The translations under genes were made by a program, and so were the position numbers. A stretch of DNA of 64,000 nucleotides, taken from contig NZ_FOOF01000007.1 in assembly GCF_900113115.1 (NCBI RefSeq), forward strand, positions 124,001 to 188,000, in the 5' to 3' direction. The stretch comes from Duganella sp. CF458. GTDB lineage: Bacteria > Pseudomonadota > Gammaproteobacteria > Burkholderiales > Burkholderiaceae_D. The notes below the pieces were generated by a model. That model was not told where the DNA came from, did no database searches, and saw only the letters and a program-made list of their open reading frames with translations. Positions 1-9,101 of the stretch are shown piece by piece; position 1 is the stretch's first letter, and each line of letters starts with the position of its first letter.

Positions 1-19
1 CATCAAGAAACACGGCTAA
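1..19 (+). CDS. 3' end of an unidentified gene
   Basis: The first 19 bases read in frame as Ile-Lys-Lys-His-Gly followed by TAA. A GC-rich hairpin with a T run follows 20 bases later, which fits the end of a transcription unit on this strand. Too little is present to assign a function. The basic tail is only a hint, and the frame could be accidental. Confidence 0.35.
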
Positions 20-38
20 GGAGCCTGCCCTCCAGCCG

Positions 39-62
39 GCCGGGCCCGCGTGCCCGGCTTTT
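39..62 (+). terminator. Intrinsic terminator of the upstream gene
   Basis: A 7-bp perfect stem (GCCGGGC at 39-45 with GCCCGGC at 52-58) encloses a 6-nt loop and is followed by TTTT. It lies between the stop codon at 17-19 and the regulator that starts at 95. It also argues against a start for that regulator at the GTG at 50, which lies inside the hairpin. Confidence 0.6.
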
Positions 63-74
63 ATTACGGCAAAC

Positions 75-94
75 ATTATACTTTTTTATATAAT
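75..94. promoter_or_regulatory. AT-rich inverted repeat, candidate operator of the ArsR/BigR regulator
   Basis: ATTATA at 75-80 and TATAAT at 89-94 form a perfect 6-bp inverted repeat with an 8-nt spacer, directly before the ATG at 95. TATACT at 77-82 could be the -10 box, giving a transcript start near 89 and an almost leaderless mRNA. BigR-type repressors bind AT-rich palindromes over their own promoters, so autoregulation is a reasonable inference. Confidence 0.5.
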
Positions 95-400
95 ATGAAG
101 ATTGATCCCGTTGCCTTGCAGGCCGCCGCTGGACGCGCATCCGGACTGTTGAAGTCCCTGTCCAACCAGGACCGCCTGCTGCTGCTTTGCCAATTGGTCG
201 ATGGCGAACATTCCGTGGGCGAACTGGAAGTGGCAACCGGCGTCGTCCAACCAACCCTTTCGCAGCAATTGACTGTGCTGCGCAACGCCGGACTGGTCGC
301 CACGCGGCGCGAAGGCAAGCAGATTTTTTATAGCATAGCCAGCGCAGAAGCGATGTCGGTACTACAAGTGCTGTACAAACTTTACTGTCCAAAGGAGTAG
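95..400 (+). CDS. ArsR-family sulfide/persulfide-type regulator (BigR/SqrR-like)
   Basis: The 101-residue product is a compact winged-helix ArsR/SmtB repressor (about residues 18-90; 'QPTLSQQLTVLRNAGLV' is the recognition region). Two cysteines, C32 in 'LLLLCQLV' and C98 in 'LYKLYCP', sit where BigR/SqrR proteins carry the redox pair that senses persulfides. No metal-binding ELCVCDL motif of arsenic sensors is present. ATG at 95 is preferred because it matches the usual family N-terminus and the upstream GTG at 50 lies in a terminator hairpin. The two downstream YeeE/YedE genes follow within 5 nt, the gene partners expected for BigR. Predicted role: repressor released when reactive sulfur accumulates. 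Confidence 0.8.
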   Translation: MKIDPVALQAAAGRASGLLKSLSNQDRLLLLCQLVDGEHSVGELEVATGVVQPTLSQQLTVLRNAGLVATRREGKQIFYSIASAEAMSVLQVLYKLYCPKE

Positions 401-404
401 GGAA

Positions 405-836
405 ATGAGTACTTACTATGCGCCGCTGATAGGCGGCATCATGATCGGACTGGGAGCGGCCATGCTTCTGCTGCTCAACGGACGTATTGCCGGCATCAGC
501 GGCATCGTCGGTGGCTTGCTTGGCCAGGCCTTTACACACCAGCCGGGTTCCGGCAGCGACGCCATGTGGCGCATCGCCTTCCTGGCAGGGCTGGTAGCGG
601 CGCCCCTGCTCTATGGCGCCTTCACGGTGCTGCCGGCGGCACAAGTCGACGCCGGTGCCGGCACCCTGGTGGTTGCCGGCCTGATGGTCGGACTAGGCAC
701 GCGTTACGCCTCCGGCTGCACCAGCGGCCACGGCATTTGCGGGCTGTCCCGCTTCTCGCCGCGTTCATTGGCCGCCACCCTGACCTTCATGGCAGCCGGT
801 TTCGCAACCGTCGCCGTGGTGCGAGGCCTGCTATGA
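405..836 (+). CDS. YeeE/YedE-family inner-membrane protein, first half (PmpA-like)
   Basis: This 143-residue protein has about four hydrophobic segments (near 6-26, 54-76, 85-99 and 122-143). It carries the family signature '[18 protein letters not shown]' with C105 and C112. In full-length YeeE/TsuA the equivalent cysteines pass thiosulfate through the membrane. Here the family is split into two genes, as in the PmpA/PmpB pair next to BigR. A strong AAAGGAG ribosome site overlaps the end of the regulator gene, and the next gene overlaps by ATGA. Probable job: uptake or movement of sulfur compounds; the substrate is not readable from sequence. Confidence 0.8.
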   Translation: MSTYYAPLIGGIMIGLGAAMLLLLNGRIAGISGIVGGLLGQAFTHQPGSGSDAMWRIAFLAGLVAAPLLYGAFTVLPAAQVDAGAGTLVVAGLMVGLGTRYASGCTSGHGICGLSRFSPRSLAATLTFMAAGFATVAVVRGLL

Positions 837-1249
837 GCACGCTCGCTTCCTTGCTGGCCGGCCTGGTTTTTGGCCTGGGCCTGGTGGTCTCAGGCATGAC
901 GAATCCCGCCAAGGTGCTGGGTTTCCTCGATATCTTCGGCAAGTGGGATCCCGCAATGGCATTCGTCATGGCAGGGGCGCTGCTGGTCGGCACCGTCTCA
1001 TTTCATGTCGCAGGCAAGCGCACCCGCGCCATCCTCGGAGCTCCGATCAGCCTGCCGACAGCACGCGACATCGATCGCCGCCTCGTGCTGGGAAGCCTGG
1101 CCTTCGGGATTGGCTGGGGCCTGGCCGGCTACTGCCCTGGCCCGGTCATCACCTCGCTGGCGACGGGCGGCGGCAAGCCGTGGATTTTCTTCATCGCCAT
1201 GCTGGGCGGGATGGCAATCTTCGAACTCTTCGAACGGCGCAAAGCCTAA
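833..1249 (+). CDS. YeeE/YedE-family inner-membrane protein, second half (PmpB-like)
   Basis: The 138-residue product starts at the ATG of an ATGA overlap with the preceding gene, a sign of translational coupling. It shows the second-half signatures of the family: '[13 protein letters not shown]' (21-33) and '[11 protein letters not shown]' with C101. Four hydrophobic segments are visible. It probably pairs with the preceding protein to rebuild a complete YeeE-type channel with cysteines from both halves. Its 3' end overlaps the convergent binding-protein gene by 4 nt. Confidence 0.8.
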   Translation: MSTLASLLAGLVFGLGLVVSGMTNPAKVLGFLDIFGKWDPAMAFVMAGALLVGTVSFHVAGKRTRAILGAPISLPTARDIDRRLVLGSLAFGIGWGLAGYCPGPVITSLATGGGKPWIFFIAMLGGMAIFELFERRKA

Positions 1250-2022
1250 TTGACGGTGGGGCGGTCCGTGTCGAGGCGGCGCAAGTAGTCACGTTCGAAC
1301 TTGGGCAAGTCGACGTCGCGGGCCGCTTCGTTGAATGCACGTTGTTGCGCCTGACCTGCGGCGGTGCGCTGGAAGCAGATATGGACGCTGCGCTCGTGGA
1401 ACAGGTTCTCCGAGAACGCGATGCGTTCGCGCTCGGCACGGGTGAAGTGCGGGCCAGCGAGCAAATGGCGCAATACGCGCTTTTCAATCACCATCGCATC
1501 GAATCGTTTGCTGAGCAGCTTGCGCAGATTGGTCTCGTCGTTGACGCCCTCCTGCACGTGCAGCGCGCCGCGCCGCACCTGGCCATCGAACTCCTCGCCG
1601 TTCGAATATCCGGCCACGATGCCGATCCTGGCATCACGCAGTTCGCGCATGGTGGAGGCAATCACTGGCGCCTCCTTCAGGTACGCCAACACATTGATGG
1701 TGGAGCCGATCGGCGCGGAGAAGTGGCACTGGGTTTCGCGCTGCGGCGTACGCCAGACGGCCAGCAGGCCGGCATAGCGCGGATCGTTCATGCCCACTTC
1801 AAGGGTGCGCTTCCACGGGTAATAATCGATGCTGGCAGCGCTGCCCAGCCGGGCGAACACCGCCAACGAATAGGCGCCCGAAAGGCCGTTGTCCGGCAAG
1901 GAGGCAGACATGAACGGCGGCCATTCTTCCGATGCGAGCCGCACTGCGGAACCGGCGACAGCCAAGCCTTGCCAGCCAAGCAGCAAGCCAAGCCCCCAAC
2001 CGATCACCTGCACAACACGCAT
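1246..2022 (-). CDS. Periplasmic solute-binding protein-like (SBP_bac_3 type)
   Basis: The 258-residue protein begins with a signal peptide (basic start, hydrophobic 'VIGWGLGLLLGW', cleavage near 'LAVAGS'). The family opening 'LASEEWPPFMS' and the two-lobe pattern with 'GIVAGYSNGEEF' mark it as an extracellular solute-binding protein family 3 member. No ABC permease or ATPase gene is adjacent, so it may be an orphan binding protein or a single-domain sensor. ATG at 2022 is chosen because it gives the signal peptide its normal position; the frame stays open upstream. Ligand unknown. Confidence 0.65.
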   Translation of the reverse strand: MRVVQVIGWGLGLLLGWQGLAVAGSAVRLASEEWPPFMSASLPDNGLSGAYSLAVFARLGSAASIDYYPWKRTLEVGMNDPRYAGLLAVWRTPQRETQCHFSAPIGSTINVLAYLKEAPVIASTMRELRDARIGIVAGYSNGEEFDGQVRRGALHVQEGVNDETNLRKLLSKRFDAMVIEKRVLRHLLAGPHFTRAERERIAFSENLFHERSVHICFQRTAAGQAQQRAFNEAARDVDLPKFERDYLRRLDTDRPTVN

Positions 2023-2060
2023 GGTTACCCGCCTTGTGTAAAAAGGAGTAATGATCCCAT

Positions 2061-2084
2061 GGAAGTTGATGCAAAGCAACTTCC
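2061..2084. other. Perfect 8-bp hairpin in the divergent rsxB control region
   Basis: GGAAGTTG at 2061-2068 and CAACTTCC at 2077-2084 form a perfect inverted repeat with an 8-nt loop. It lies between the binding-protein gene (start 2022) and rsxB (start 2138), with GATAAT at 2106-2111 as a possible rightward -10 box. It could be an operator or an mRNA hairpin. No T run follows, so it is not a terminator. Confidence 0.35.
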
Positions 2085-2137
2085 GCAAAGGCAGCGCAGA
2101 TATTGGATAATAGCGCTTTACCGTATCGCCTCTGACC

Positions 2138-2815
2138 GTGACTGAACCGAAGACCCTGGCCGACCGCATCGAGGACGTGCTGCCGCAAACCCAATGCACG
2201 AAGTGCAGCTACAAGGGCTGCCGGCCGTATGCGGAAGCGATTGCGTCCGGTGAAGCAAACATCAATCAATGCCCGCCCGGCGGCGCTGAAGGCATTCGCC
2301 GTTTATCCAGTGTTACCGGGCGTCCCGTCATTCCACTGAATCCCGTCAATGGCTTCGAGCGCCCACGCGCGGTAGCCTTCATCGACGAGTCGCTGTGCAT
2401 CGGCTGCACGCTGTGCATCCAGGCCTGCCCGGTCGACGCGATCATGGGTGCGGCCAAGCAGATGCACACCATCATTCCGCAAGACTGCACCGGCTGCGAC
2501 CTGTGCGTTCCGGCCTGCCCGGTCGACTGCATCGTCATGTACCCGCTCACCGAGACCACCGGATGGGATGCCTGGACGCAGCCGCAGGCCGACGAAGCGC
2601 GCGACCGCCACGACTTCCGCCTGGCGCGCCTGATCCGCGAGCGCGAAGAGAACGATGCACGCCTGGCTGCCAAGGCCCATGCGAAAGCCGCAGCGGTGGA
2701 TCGCCTCAATCCGGAAAATGACCCCGAAGCGGCAGAGAAGGAACGCAAGCGCCAGATCATTGCCGCCGCCATGGCACGCGCCCGCCAACGCGGTGAAGGC
2801 AACCAAGACAAATGA
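2138..2815 (+). CDS. rsxB: Electron transport complex subunit RsxB/RnfB-like ferredoxin
   Basis: The 225-residue protein has an N-terminal four-cysteine cluster site (C20, C23, C28, C45) and two classical 4Fe-4S motifs (C87-C90-C93-C97 and C117-C120-C123-C127). It lacks the N-terminal membrane anchor of full-length RnfB, and its charged C-terminal tail ('[17 protein letters not shown]') is typical of the betaproteobacterial form. It starts at GTG 2138. No other rsx/rnf subunit is in the window, so it may act as an orphan ferredoxin. It overlaps nth by 4 nt (ATGA), implying translational coupling to an iron-sulfur DNA repair enzyme. Confidence 0.85.
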   Translation: MTEPKTLADRIEDVLPQTQCTKCSYKGCRPYAEAIASGEANINQCPPGGAEGIRRLSSVTGRPVIPLNPVNGFERPRAVAFIDESLCIGCTLCIQACPVDAIMGAAKQMHTIIPQDCTGCDLCVPACPVDCIVMYPLTETTGWDAWTQPQADEARDRHDFRLARLIREREENDARLAAKAHAKAAAVDRLNPENDPEAAEKERKRQIIAAAMARARQRGEGNQDK

Positions 2816-3459
2816 ATCCTGCAAAACGACTAGAGATCTTCACTCGCCTGCGCGAAGCCAATCCGAATCCCGAAACCGAGCTGGAATACACGACGCCCTT
2901 TGAGCTGCTGATCGCCGTGCTGCTGTCGGCGCAAGCGACCGATGTGGGCGTGAACAAGGCCACGCGCAAGCTGTACCCGGTGGCGAACACGCCGCAGGCG
3001 ATCCTGGACCTGGGGCTCGACGAACTGACTGAATACATCCGCACCATTGGCCTGTACAAGACCAAGGCCAAGAACGTGATTGCGACCTGCCAGATCCTGG
3101 TGGAGCAATATGGCGGCGAAGTGCCGCAGACGCGCGAAGAATTGGAGCAATTGCCAGGCGTAGGCCGCAAGACCGCCAATGTGGTGTTGAATACCGCCTT
3201 CCGGCAAATCGCGATGGCGGTGGACACGCACATCTTCCGCGTCTCCAACCGCACCGGCATTGCGCCGGGCAAGAACGTGGATATCGTCGAGCAAAAGCTG
3301 ATGAAGTTCGTGCCGAAGGAATTCCTGATGGACGCGCACCACTGGCTGATCCTGCACGGCCGCTACACCTGCATAGCGCGCAAGCCCAAGTGCTGGAACT
3401 GCACCATCGCCGACCTGTGCGAATTCAAAGGCAAGACCCCCGCCCCCGCCGACGCCTGA
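2812..3459 (+). CDS. nth: Endonuclease III, base-excision repair glycosylase/AP lyase
   Basis: This protein of 215 residues removes oxidised pyrimidines and nicks at abasic sites. The helix-hairpin-helix '[12 protein letters not shown]' carries catalytic K120, and 'VDTH' carries D138, the same numbers as in the Escherichia coli enzyme. The C-terminal cluster ligands are C187-X6-C194-X2-C197-X5-C203. Length and motifs are complete. It is translationally coupled to rsxB, and the convergent proB gene follows across a large inverted repeat. Confidence 0.95.
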   Translation: MNPAKRLEIFTRLREANPNPETELEYTTPFELLIAVLLSAQATDVGVNKATRKLYPVANTPQAILDLGLDELTEYIRTIGLYKTKAKNVIATCQILVEQYGGEVPQTREELEQLPGVGRKTANVVLNTAFRQIAMAVDTHIFRVSNRTGIAPGKNVDIVEQKLMKFVPKEFLMDAHHWLILHGRYTCIARKPKCWNCTIADLCEFKGKTPAPADA

Positions 3460-3462
3460 GCC

Positions 3463-3563
3463 CGTGTCCCACCTTGGGGCCACACCCGAATCGGGACACG
3501 GCCTCTTCCATTTAATGGTCGAGCTCGTGTCTCATTTCGGGTGTGACCCCATGGTGGGACACG
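3463..3563. repeat. Long imperfect inverted repeat between convergent nth and proB
   Basis: Two 38-nt arms (3463-3500 and 3526-3563) are imperfect reverse complements of each other around a 25-nt centre. Each arm also begins with CGTGTC and ends with GGGACACG, so each is itself a small palindrome. The element fills the gap between two convergent genes and could stop transcription from both sides. Its structure suggests a mobile intergenic repeat (BIME-like). I recall similar GTGTCCCAC/GGGTGTGACCCC elements in Massilia-type genomes but cannot verify this here. Confidence 0.75.
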
Positions 3564-3567
3564 AGTT

Positions 3568-4686
3568 CTACAGTAAGACCATATTGTCGCGGTGGATCAA
3601 CTCGTGGCCCTCGACGTAGCCGAGAATCGCTTCAATCTCGGCGGAAGGCTTGCGCTTGATGCGGCGCGTCTCGGCGCTGGTGTAGTTGCTGATGCCGCGC
3701 GCGATGGCGTGACCGTCTTCGCCGACGCAGGTGATCACGGCGCCGCGGCCAAATTCGCCATGCACTTCGATCACGCCGATCGGCAGTAACGACTTACCTT
3801 CCTTCGCCAGCTTTTGCACCGCGCCGGCATCCAGCACGACCTGGCCTGCAGTGTGCAAGTGGTCCGCCATCCATTGCTTACGCGCCGTCAGGTGGCCGGT
3901 CTGCGCGGACAGTTCGGTACCAATACTTTCGCCGCCCGCCAGGCGGGTCAACACGTCGGCTTCGCGGCCGAAGGCGATCACGGTGTGCGCGCCGGACTTG
4001 GCGGCGCGCTTGGCCGCCAGGATCTTGGTCAGCATGCCGCCGCGCCCCAGCGAGGAACCGGCGCCGCCGGCCATGGCTTCCAGTGCCGGATCGCCGGCAC
4101 GGCCGTGGGTGATCAGGTATGCCGCCGGATCCTTGCGTGGATCGGCGCTGAACAGGCCGCGCTGGTCGGTCAGGATGATCAGCGCATCGGCTTCAATCAG
4201 GTTGGCGACCAGGGCACCCAAGGTGTCGTTATCGCCAAACTTGATTTCGTCGGTGACGACGGTGTCGTTCTCGTTGATGATCGGGACCACGCCCAGGCGC
4301 AGCAAGGTGGTCAGTGTGGAGCGCGCATTCAGGTAGCGTTCGCGGTCGGCCAGGTCGGCGTGGGTCAGCAGCACCTGGGCGGTGCCGATGCTGTGCTCGC
4401 GGAAGCTGGTTTCGTAGATCTGGGCCAGGCCCATCTGGCCCACGGCGGCGCATGCTTGGAGTTCGTGGATGTCCGTCGGTCGCTTGTCGAAGCCCAGGCG
4501 CAGCATGCCTTCGGCTACGGCGCCGGAGCTGACCAGCACGACTTCCTTGCCCAGCGCACGCAAGGCGGAAATCTGTGAGGCCCAACGGGCGATAGCGGCA
4601 TGATCGAGCCCACGGCCGTCATTGGTGACGAGCGAAGAGCCCACTTTGATAATAATGCGGGTGGAGTTCTGGATAAGCGAATTCAT
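3568..4686 (-). CDS. proB: Glutamate 5-kinase, first step of proline synthesis
   Basis: The 372-residue enzyme phosphorylates glutamate for proline synthesis. An amino-acid kinase domain spans about 1-260 ('[13 protein letters not shown]' near the start, '[18 protein letters not shown]' in the middle, '[13 protein letters not shown]' towards the end). A C-terminal PUA domain covers about 280-370, as in the long bacterial form. It lies downstream of obgE in the same direction with a 138-nt gap that contains a small hairpin (4776-4799) but no clear terminator, so read-through is possible. Confidence 0.95.
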   Translation of the reverse strand: MNSLIQNSTRIIIKVGSSLVTNDGRGLDHAAIARWASQISALRALGKEVVLVSSGAVAEGMLRLGFDKRPTDIHELQACAAVGQMGLAQIYETSFREHSIGTAQVLLTHADLADRERYLNARSTLTTLLRLGVVPIINENDTVVTDEIKFGDNDTLGALVANLIEADALIILTDQRGLFSADPRKDPAAYLITHGRAGDPALEAMAGGAGSSLGRGGMLTKILAAKRAAKSGAHTVIAFGREADVLTRLAGGESIGTELSAQTGHLTARKQWMADHLHTAGQVVLDAGAVQKLAKEGKSLLPIGVIEVHGEFGRGAVITCVGEDGHAIARGISNYTSAETRRIKRKPSAEIEAILGYVEGHELIHRDNMVLL

Positions 4687-4824
4687 AGGACGGCAAAAGT
4701 CTGATCAAACAAAAGGTGGTGAAACTTCTGGTGATGCACCGGGCGGGGTGATGCCGGCTTGCCGCAGACAATGCGCGCCCCCACGGTTGGCAGGGGGCGG
4801 CAAAGATAAGAGGTTGTCTCGATT

Positions 4825-6006
<1,182 letters not shown>

Positions 6007-6026
6007 TTACCTGTTAGCGCGCTGTA

Positions 6027-6287
6027 TTAAGCAGCAGCGATGACGGTAACGTACTTCTTGCTGTCCGGACCCTTGGTCACGAACTTCACAACGCCGTCCA
6101 CCAGTGCGAACAGGGTGTGGTCCTTACCGGTGCCTACGCCTTCGCCAGCGGACACTGGGGTGCCGCGTTGACGGATGATGATGCCACCAGCATTGATGGT
6201 CTGGCCGCCGTACACTTTAACGCCAAGGCGTTTTGATTCAGAGTCGCGACCGTTGCGGGTAGTACCGCCGCCTTTTTTGTGTGCCAT
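6027..6287 (-). CDS. rpmA: 50S ribosomal protein L27
   Basis: This 86-residue protein has the invariant L27 N-terminus '[16 protein letters not shown]' and the core '[19 protein letters not shown]'. The N-terminus reaches the peptidyl transferase centre of the ribosome. No extra N-terminal peptide needing cleavage is present. It sits 42 nt downstream of rplU in the usual rplU-rpmA order. Confidence 0.98.
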   Translation of the reverse strand: MAHKKGGGTTRNGRDSESKRLGVKVYGGQTINAGGIIIRQRGTPVSAGEGVGTGKDHTLFALVDGVVKFVTKGPDSKKYVTVIAAA

Positions 6288-6329
6288 TTAGTTACTCCTT
6301 GATAGCTCGGTGAGTCTTGATAACAGCGA

Positions 6330-6641
6330 TTAGCCGTTGATCGAAACGATTTGGATTTCGGTGAAGTTTTGGCGATGGCCTTGACGCTTCTGGTAGTGCT
6401 TACGACGACGCATCTTGAAGATACGTACTTTGTCGTGACGACCTTGAGCGACTACTTTCACCAGAACCGATGCACCTGCAACCAGAGGAGCACCAAACTT
6501 GATGCTGTCGCCCGCGCCTACGGCGAGAACCTGGTCGATAGTGATTTCGGAACCAATGTCAGCCGGCAACTGTTCTACTTTAATTTTTTCGCCAGCAGCA
6601 ACTTTGTATTGTTTGCCGCCGGTTTTTATGACCGCGTACAT
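6330..6641 (-). CDS. rplU: 50S ribosomal protein L21
   Basis: The 103-residue product begins '[20 protein letters not shown]' and ends with the L21 signature '[19 protein letters not shown]'. It binds 23S rRNA in the large subunit. It is the first gene of the rplU-rpmA-obgE unit; a well-formed sigma70 promoter lies at 6722-6750, giving a leader of about 75 nt. Divergent ispB lies on the other side, the common arrangement in proteobacteria. Confidence 0.98.
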   Translation of the reverse strand: MYAVIKTGGKQYKVAAGEKIKVEQLPADIGSEITIDQVLAVGAGDSIKFGAPLVAGASVLVKVVAQGRHDKVRIFKMRRRKHYQKRQGHRQNFTEIQIVSING

Positions 6642-6721
6642 GATTGGAAACCTCTTAAATTGTTAATAAGTCCCACTTGCTCGACGCCCAAAAACAACAG
6701 GCAAAAGCCGGGGAACCGCTG

Positions 6722-6750
6722 ATTATACATAGTTCCTGGAAATCGGTCAA
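6722..6750 (-). promoter_or_regulatory. Sigma70 promoter of rplU-rpmA-obgE
   Basis: On the minus strand TTGACC (6745-6750) and a perfect TATAAT (6722-6727) are separated by 17 nt. Transcription would start near 6715, leaving a leader of about 75 nt before rplU. Confidence 0.75.
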
Positions 6751-6799
6751 AAGGTATTGTCGACGGGCGGCCGTCGTGGTATGTCGGCAACGAGTAACG

Positions 6800-6805
6800 T
6801 ATAAT
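6800..6805 (+). promoter_or_regulatory. Candidate -10 box of ispB
   Basis: A perfect TATAAT lies 64 nt before the ispB ATG in the divergent region. No convincing -35 box is seen at the right distance, so the call rests on the -10 box alone. Confidence 0.4.
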
Positions 6806-6868
6806 CGCGGCACTCTTACCAACCTTACCAGTAGGTTTGCCTTGTCGAACAACGCCCAGAACAACATC

Positions 6869-7819
6869 ATGAGCACCATTGCCGCCGATATGGACGCGGT
6901 CAATTCGGTGATCCGCCAGCGCCTGCACTCGGAAGTGGCGCTGGTCAACCAGATTGCTGAATATATCATCAGCGCGGGCGGCAAGCGTATCCGACCAGTC
7001 CTGGTCCTGCTGGTAGCGAATGCCTATAGCTATAAGGGCGTGGGCCACCATGAACTGGCCGCCGTGGTGGAGTTCATTCACACCGCCACCCTGCTGCACG
7101 ACGACGTTGTTGACGAATCGTCAATGCGCCGCGGCCGCCAGACCGCCAATGCGCTGTTCGGCAATGCCGCCTCGGTGCTGGTGGGCGACTTCCTCTACTC
7201 CCGCGCCTTCCAGATGATGGTGTCGCTGGATTCGATGCGCGTGATGCAGATCCTGTCCGATGCAACCAATGTGATCGCCGAGGGCGAGGTGCTGCAGTTG
7301 CTGAATATGCACGACCCGGACGTGTCCGAGGAAAGCTACCTGCAGGTGATCCGTTCCAAGACCGCCAAGCTGTTCGAAGCGGCGGCGGAACTGGGCGCGC
7401 TGGTGGCCGGTGCGTCGGACGCCGACATCGCGGCCGCCGGCGAATACGGCCGCTCGCTGGGTACCGCCTTCCAGTTGATCGACGACGTGCTGGATTACGC
7501 CGGCGATGCGACTGAAATCGGCAAGAACGTGGGCGACGACCTGCGCGAGGGCAAACCTACCCTGCCGCTGATCTGGCTGATGGAAAACGGCACCGAAGAA
7601 CAGCGCGCCCTGGTCCGCTCCTGCATCGAGAACGGCGACGAACAGCACTTCGACACCATCCTGGCCGCCATCACCAATAGCGGCGCACTCGATTACACCC
7701 GCCGCGCCGCCGAAGTAGCCGCGCAGCGCGCCATCGACGCGATTGCAGGCGTGCCGGACGGAGTCTATAAACAGTCCCTGCTGCACCTGGCCCGCTTCTC
7801 GGTGGACCGCAGCCACTAA
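6869..7819 (+). CDS. ispB: Octaprenyl diphosphate synthase (ubiquinone side chain)
   Basis: The 316-residue trans-prenyltransferase extends farnesyl diphosphate with isopentenyl units to make the ubiquinone tail. Both aspartate-rich motifs are intact: 'LLHDDVVDESSMRRG' (D78-D82) and 'FQLIDDVLD' (D205-D209). 'GGKRIRP' near 37-43 binds diphosphate. An in-frame TTG at 6842 has a slightly better ribosome site (AGTAGG) and would add nine residues; ATG 6869 is kept as the conservative start. A strong terminator follows the gene. Confidence 0.92.
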   Translation: MSTIAADMDAVNSVIRQRLHSEVALVNQIAEYIISAGGKRIRPVLVLLVANAYSYKGVGHHELAAVVEFIHTATLLHDDVVDESSMRRGRQTANALFGNAASVLVGDFLYSRAFQMMVSLDSMRVMQILSDATNVIAEGEVLQLLNMHDPDVSEESYLQVIRSKTAKLFEAAAELGALVAGASDADIAAAGEYGRSLGTAFQLIDDVLDYAGDATEIGKNVGDDLREGKPTLPLIWLMENGTEEQRALVRSCIENGDEQHFDTILAAITNSGALDYTRRAAEVAAQRAIDAIAGVPDGVYKQSLLHLARFSVDRSH

Positions 7820-7826
7820 AGAACAA

Positions 7827-7850
7827 GGCGCCGAAAACGGCGCCTTTTTT
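7827..7850 (+). terminator. Intrinsic terminator after ispB
   Basis: GGCGCCG (7827-7833), loop AAAA and CGGCGCC (7838-7844) are followed by six T. It separates ispB from the convergent gene ending at 7852. Confidence 0.9.
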
Positions 7851-7851
7851 C

Positions 7852-8661
7852 TTACTGCGCCTTGATCGCAGCAATACGCCGTTTGGCGAAATAGGCCTTC
7901 CACGCATGCGGCGCGACGGAGGGGTAGCGCAGCTTGCCCAGCGCCAGCCACGCATCGCGGTAGGCCAGCCAACCACGCTGCTTGTCAGGCGAGATTTTCA
8001 TCTGGCTCATTTCACGCTCGGCAGCGGCGGCATCTTCCGTTGTGAAGGACGGCAGCTTTCCGGCCTCGAAATCCAGCAGGGAGCTGAGGATCTCCTCAAT
8101 TTGCGCCGGTTCTGCCGCCTGGCGCCGCACCTGCTGCAGCGCGGATTTCTCGCCATCGCTCCAGCGCGTCGATATGGTGTCGATGCGTGCGTTGCGTTCC
8201 TGGTCGATCAAGTCCAGCCGGATCGCAGCACAGCGCGACTGCAGGTGGCTATTCGCCGCGTCATCGCACATATCGATCTTCGGTGACGGACCTTCCTTAC
8301 CGGTTTGCATACGTGCCAGCCTGGCCAGGCGCTCTTCAATCTCGGTCGGTTCGGAACGGCATGCGGCCATCTTCGCCACCGCATAGTTACGCGGAACACC
8401 CAGGCCGTTCGCGTACAGCATCATCAGGACATCCTGGCTATCCGCCGCAAAGGCGCAATGCCGCGCTTTCACATAATCGAAATGTACGCCGATGCCGTAG
8501 TACAGCTTGTCCGCGCTGCAGTCCTTCAGGGCCGCAGCCTGGTCCGCCGTCGGGCGATGCGGGAATGGGAAGGTGGCCAGCTTGTGGATCTCGCATTCCG
8601 AGCTATCGGCATGCGCACTGGCCGCCAGCGCAAGCAAAGTGGTAGCGAAGGCTTTGCGCAC
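7852..8661 (-). CDS. Secreted LprI/DUF1311-like protein with Sel1-like segment
   Basis: A signal peptide ('FATTLLALAASAHAD') precedes a cysteine-containing periplasmic protein of 269 residues in total. 'MLYANGLGVPRNYAVAKMAA' near 80-100 resembles a Sel1 repeat. The C-terminal half, with 'LQSRCAAIRLDLIDQERNAR' and 'GWLAYRDAW', resembles the LprI/DUF1311 domain found in a mycobacterial lysozyme inhibitor. The assignment is by motif only and the function here is unknown. It starts at GTG 8661 immediately after the arsC stop, so the two genes are probably co-transcribed. Confidence 0.5.
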   Translation of the reverse strand: MRKAFATTLLALAASAHADSSECEIHKLATFPFPHRPTADQAAALKDCSADKLYYGIGVHFDYVKARHCAFAADSQDVLMMLYANGLGVPRNYAVAKMAACRSEPTEIEERLARLARMQTGKEGPSPKIDMCDDAANSHLQSRCAAIRLDLIDQERNARIDTISTRWSDGEKSALQQVRRQAAEPAQIEEILSSLLDFEAGKLPSFTTEDAAAAEREMSQMKISPDKQRGWLAYRDAWLALGKLRYPSVAPHAWKAYFAKRRIAAIKAQ

Positions 8662-9009
8662 TTAAAGGATCTCTTTGACCGTTTCGGGTGGGCGGCACAG
8701 GCGCACGCCCTTGTCGGTCACCACGAAGGGGCGGTTGATCAATTCCGGATGCGCCATCATGGCGTCGACCAGCTTAACTTCCGGCAGCGATTCGTCGCCC
8801 AGGCCAAGCTGGTCATACAGCTCTCCCTTGTTGCGCATGGCGCCGCGCGCCGTCAGGCCGGCACGCGCGATCAGGTCGACCAGCACTTCGCGCGACGGAG
8901 GCGCTTTCAGGTATTCGACGATTTCCGGCTCAATGCCCGCCTCGCGGATCAGCGCCAGCGCGCCACGCGAATTGCTGCACGAGTTGTTGTGATAAATGGT
9001 GATTCCCAT
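8662..9009 (-). CDS. arsC: ArsC-family glutaredoxin-type arsenate reductase
   Basis: The 115-residue thioredoxin-fold protein has the ArsC active site 'IYHNNSCSNSRGAL' with catalytic C11. The arginine-bearing C-terminal signature 'INRPFVVTDKGVRLCRPPE' positions the oxyanion. ATG 9009 gives the standard family start; an upstream in-frame extension is unlikely. No arsenic efflux or ArsR gene is adjacent, so this could be a housekeeping ArsC/YffB-type protein rather than a dedicated resistance gene. A predicted promoter shares its -35 region with the divergent tRNA promoter. Confidence 0.8.
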   Translation of the reverse strand: MGITIYHNNSCSNSRGALALIREAGIEPEIVEYLKAPPSREVLVDLIARAGLTARGAMRNKGELYDQLGLGDESLPEVKLVDAMMAHPELINRPFVVTDKGVRLCRPPETVKEIL

Positions 9010-9037
9010 GGTGCAAATGAAGTTAATCCAAAGCCGC

Positions 9038-9065
9038 ACTATAGCATTTGCAAAGGTGTTGATAA
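9038..9065 (-). promoter_or_regulatory. Candidate arsC promoter, back to back with the tRNA promoter
   Basis: On the minus strand TTATCA (9060-9065), 16 nt, and TATAGT (9038-9043) form a plausible promoter. Its -35 box occupies almost the same bases as the -35 box of the rightward tRNA promoter, so the two could compete for RNA polymerase. Confidence 0.4.
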
Positions 9066-9088
9066 ATCCACAAAATTATGTGTAGAAT
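9059..9088 (+). promoter_or_regulatory. Promoter of tRNA-Pro
   Basis: TTGATA (9059-9064), an 18-nt AT-rich spacer and TAGAAT (9083-9088) precede the tRNA by 13 nt. Transcription would start near 9095. Confidence 0.6.
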
Positions 9089-9101
9089 TAATTACACCAG
9101 T

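Noticed and set aside
89-94. TATAAT as the -10 box of the BigR gene
   Set aside because: It directly touches the ATG at 95, so transcription would start inside the gene. It fits better as half of an operator, with TATACT at 77-82 as the -10 box.
3-644. Minus-strand frame of about 213 codons opposite the BigR and first YeeE genes
   Set aside because: It crosses a terminator hairpin and two well-supported plus-strand genes and lacks any recognisable motif.
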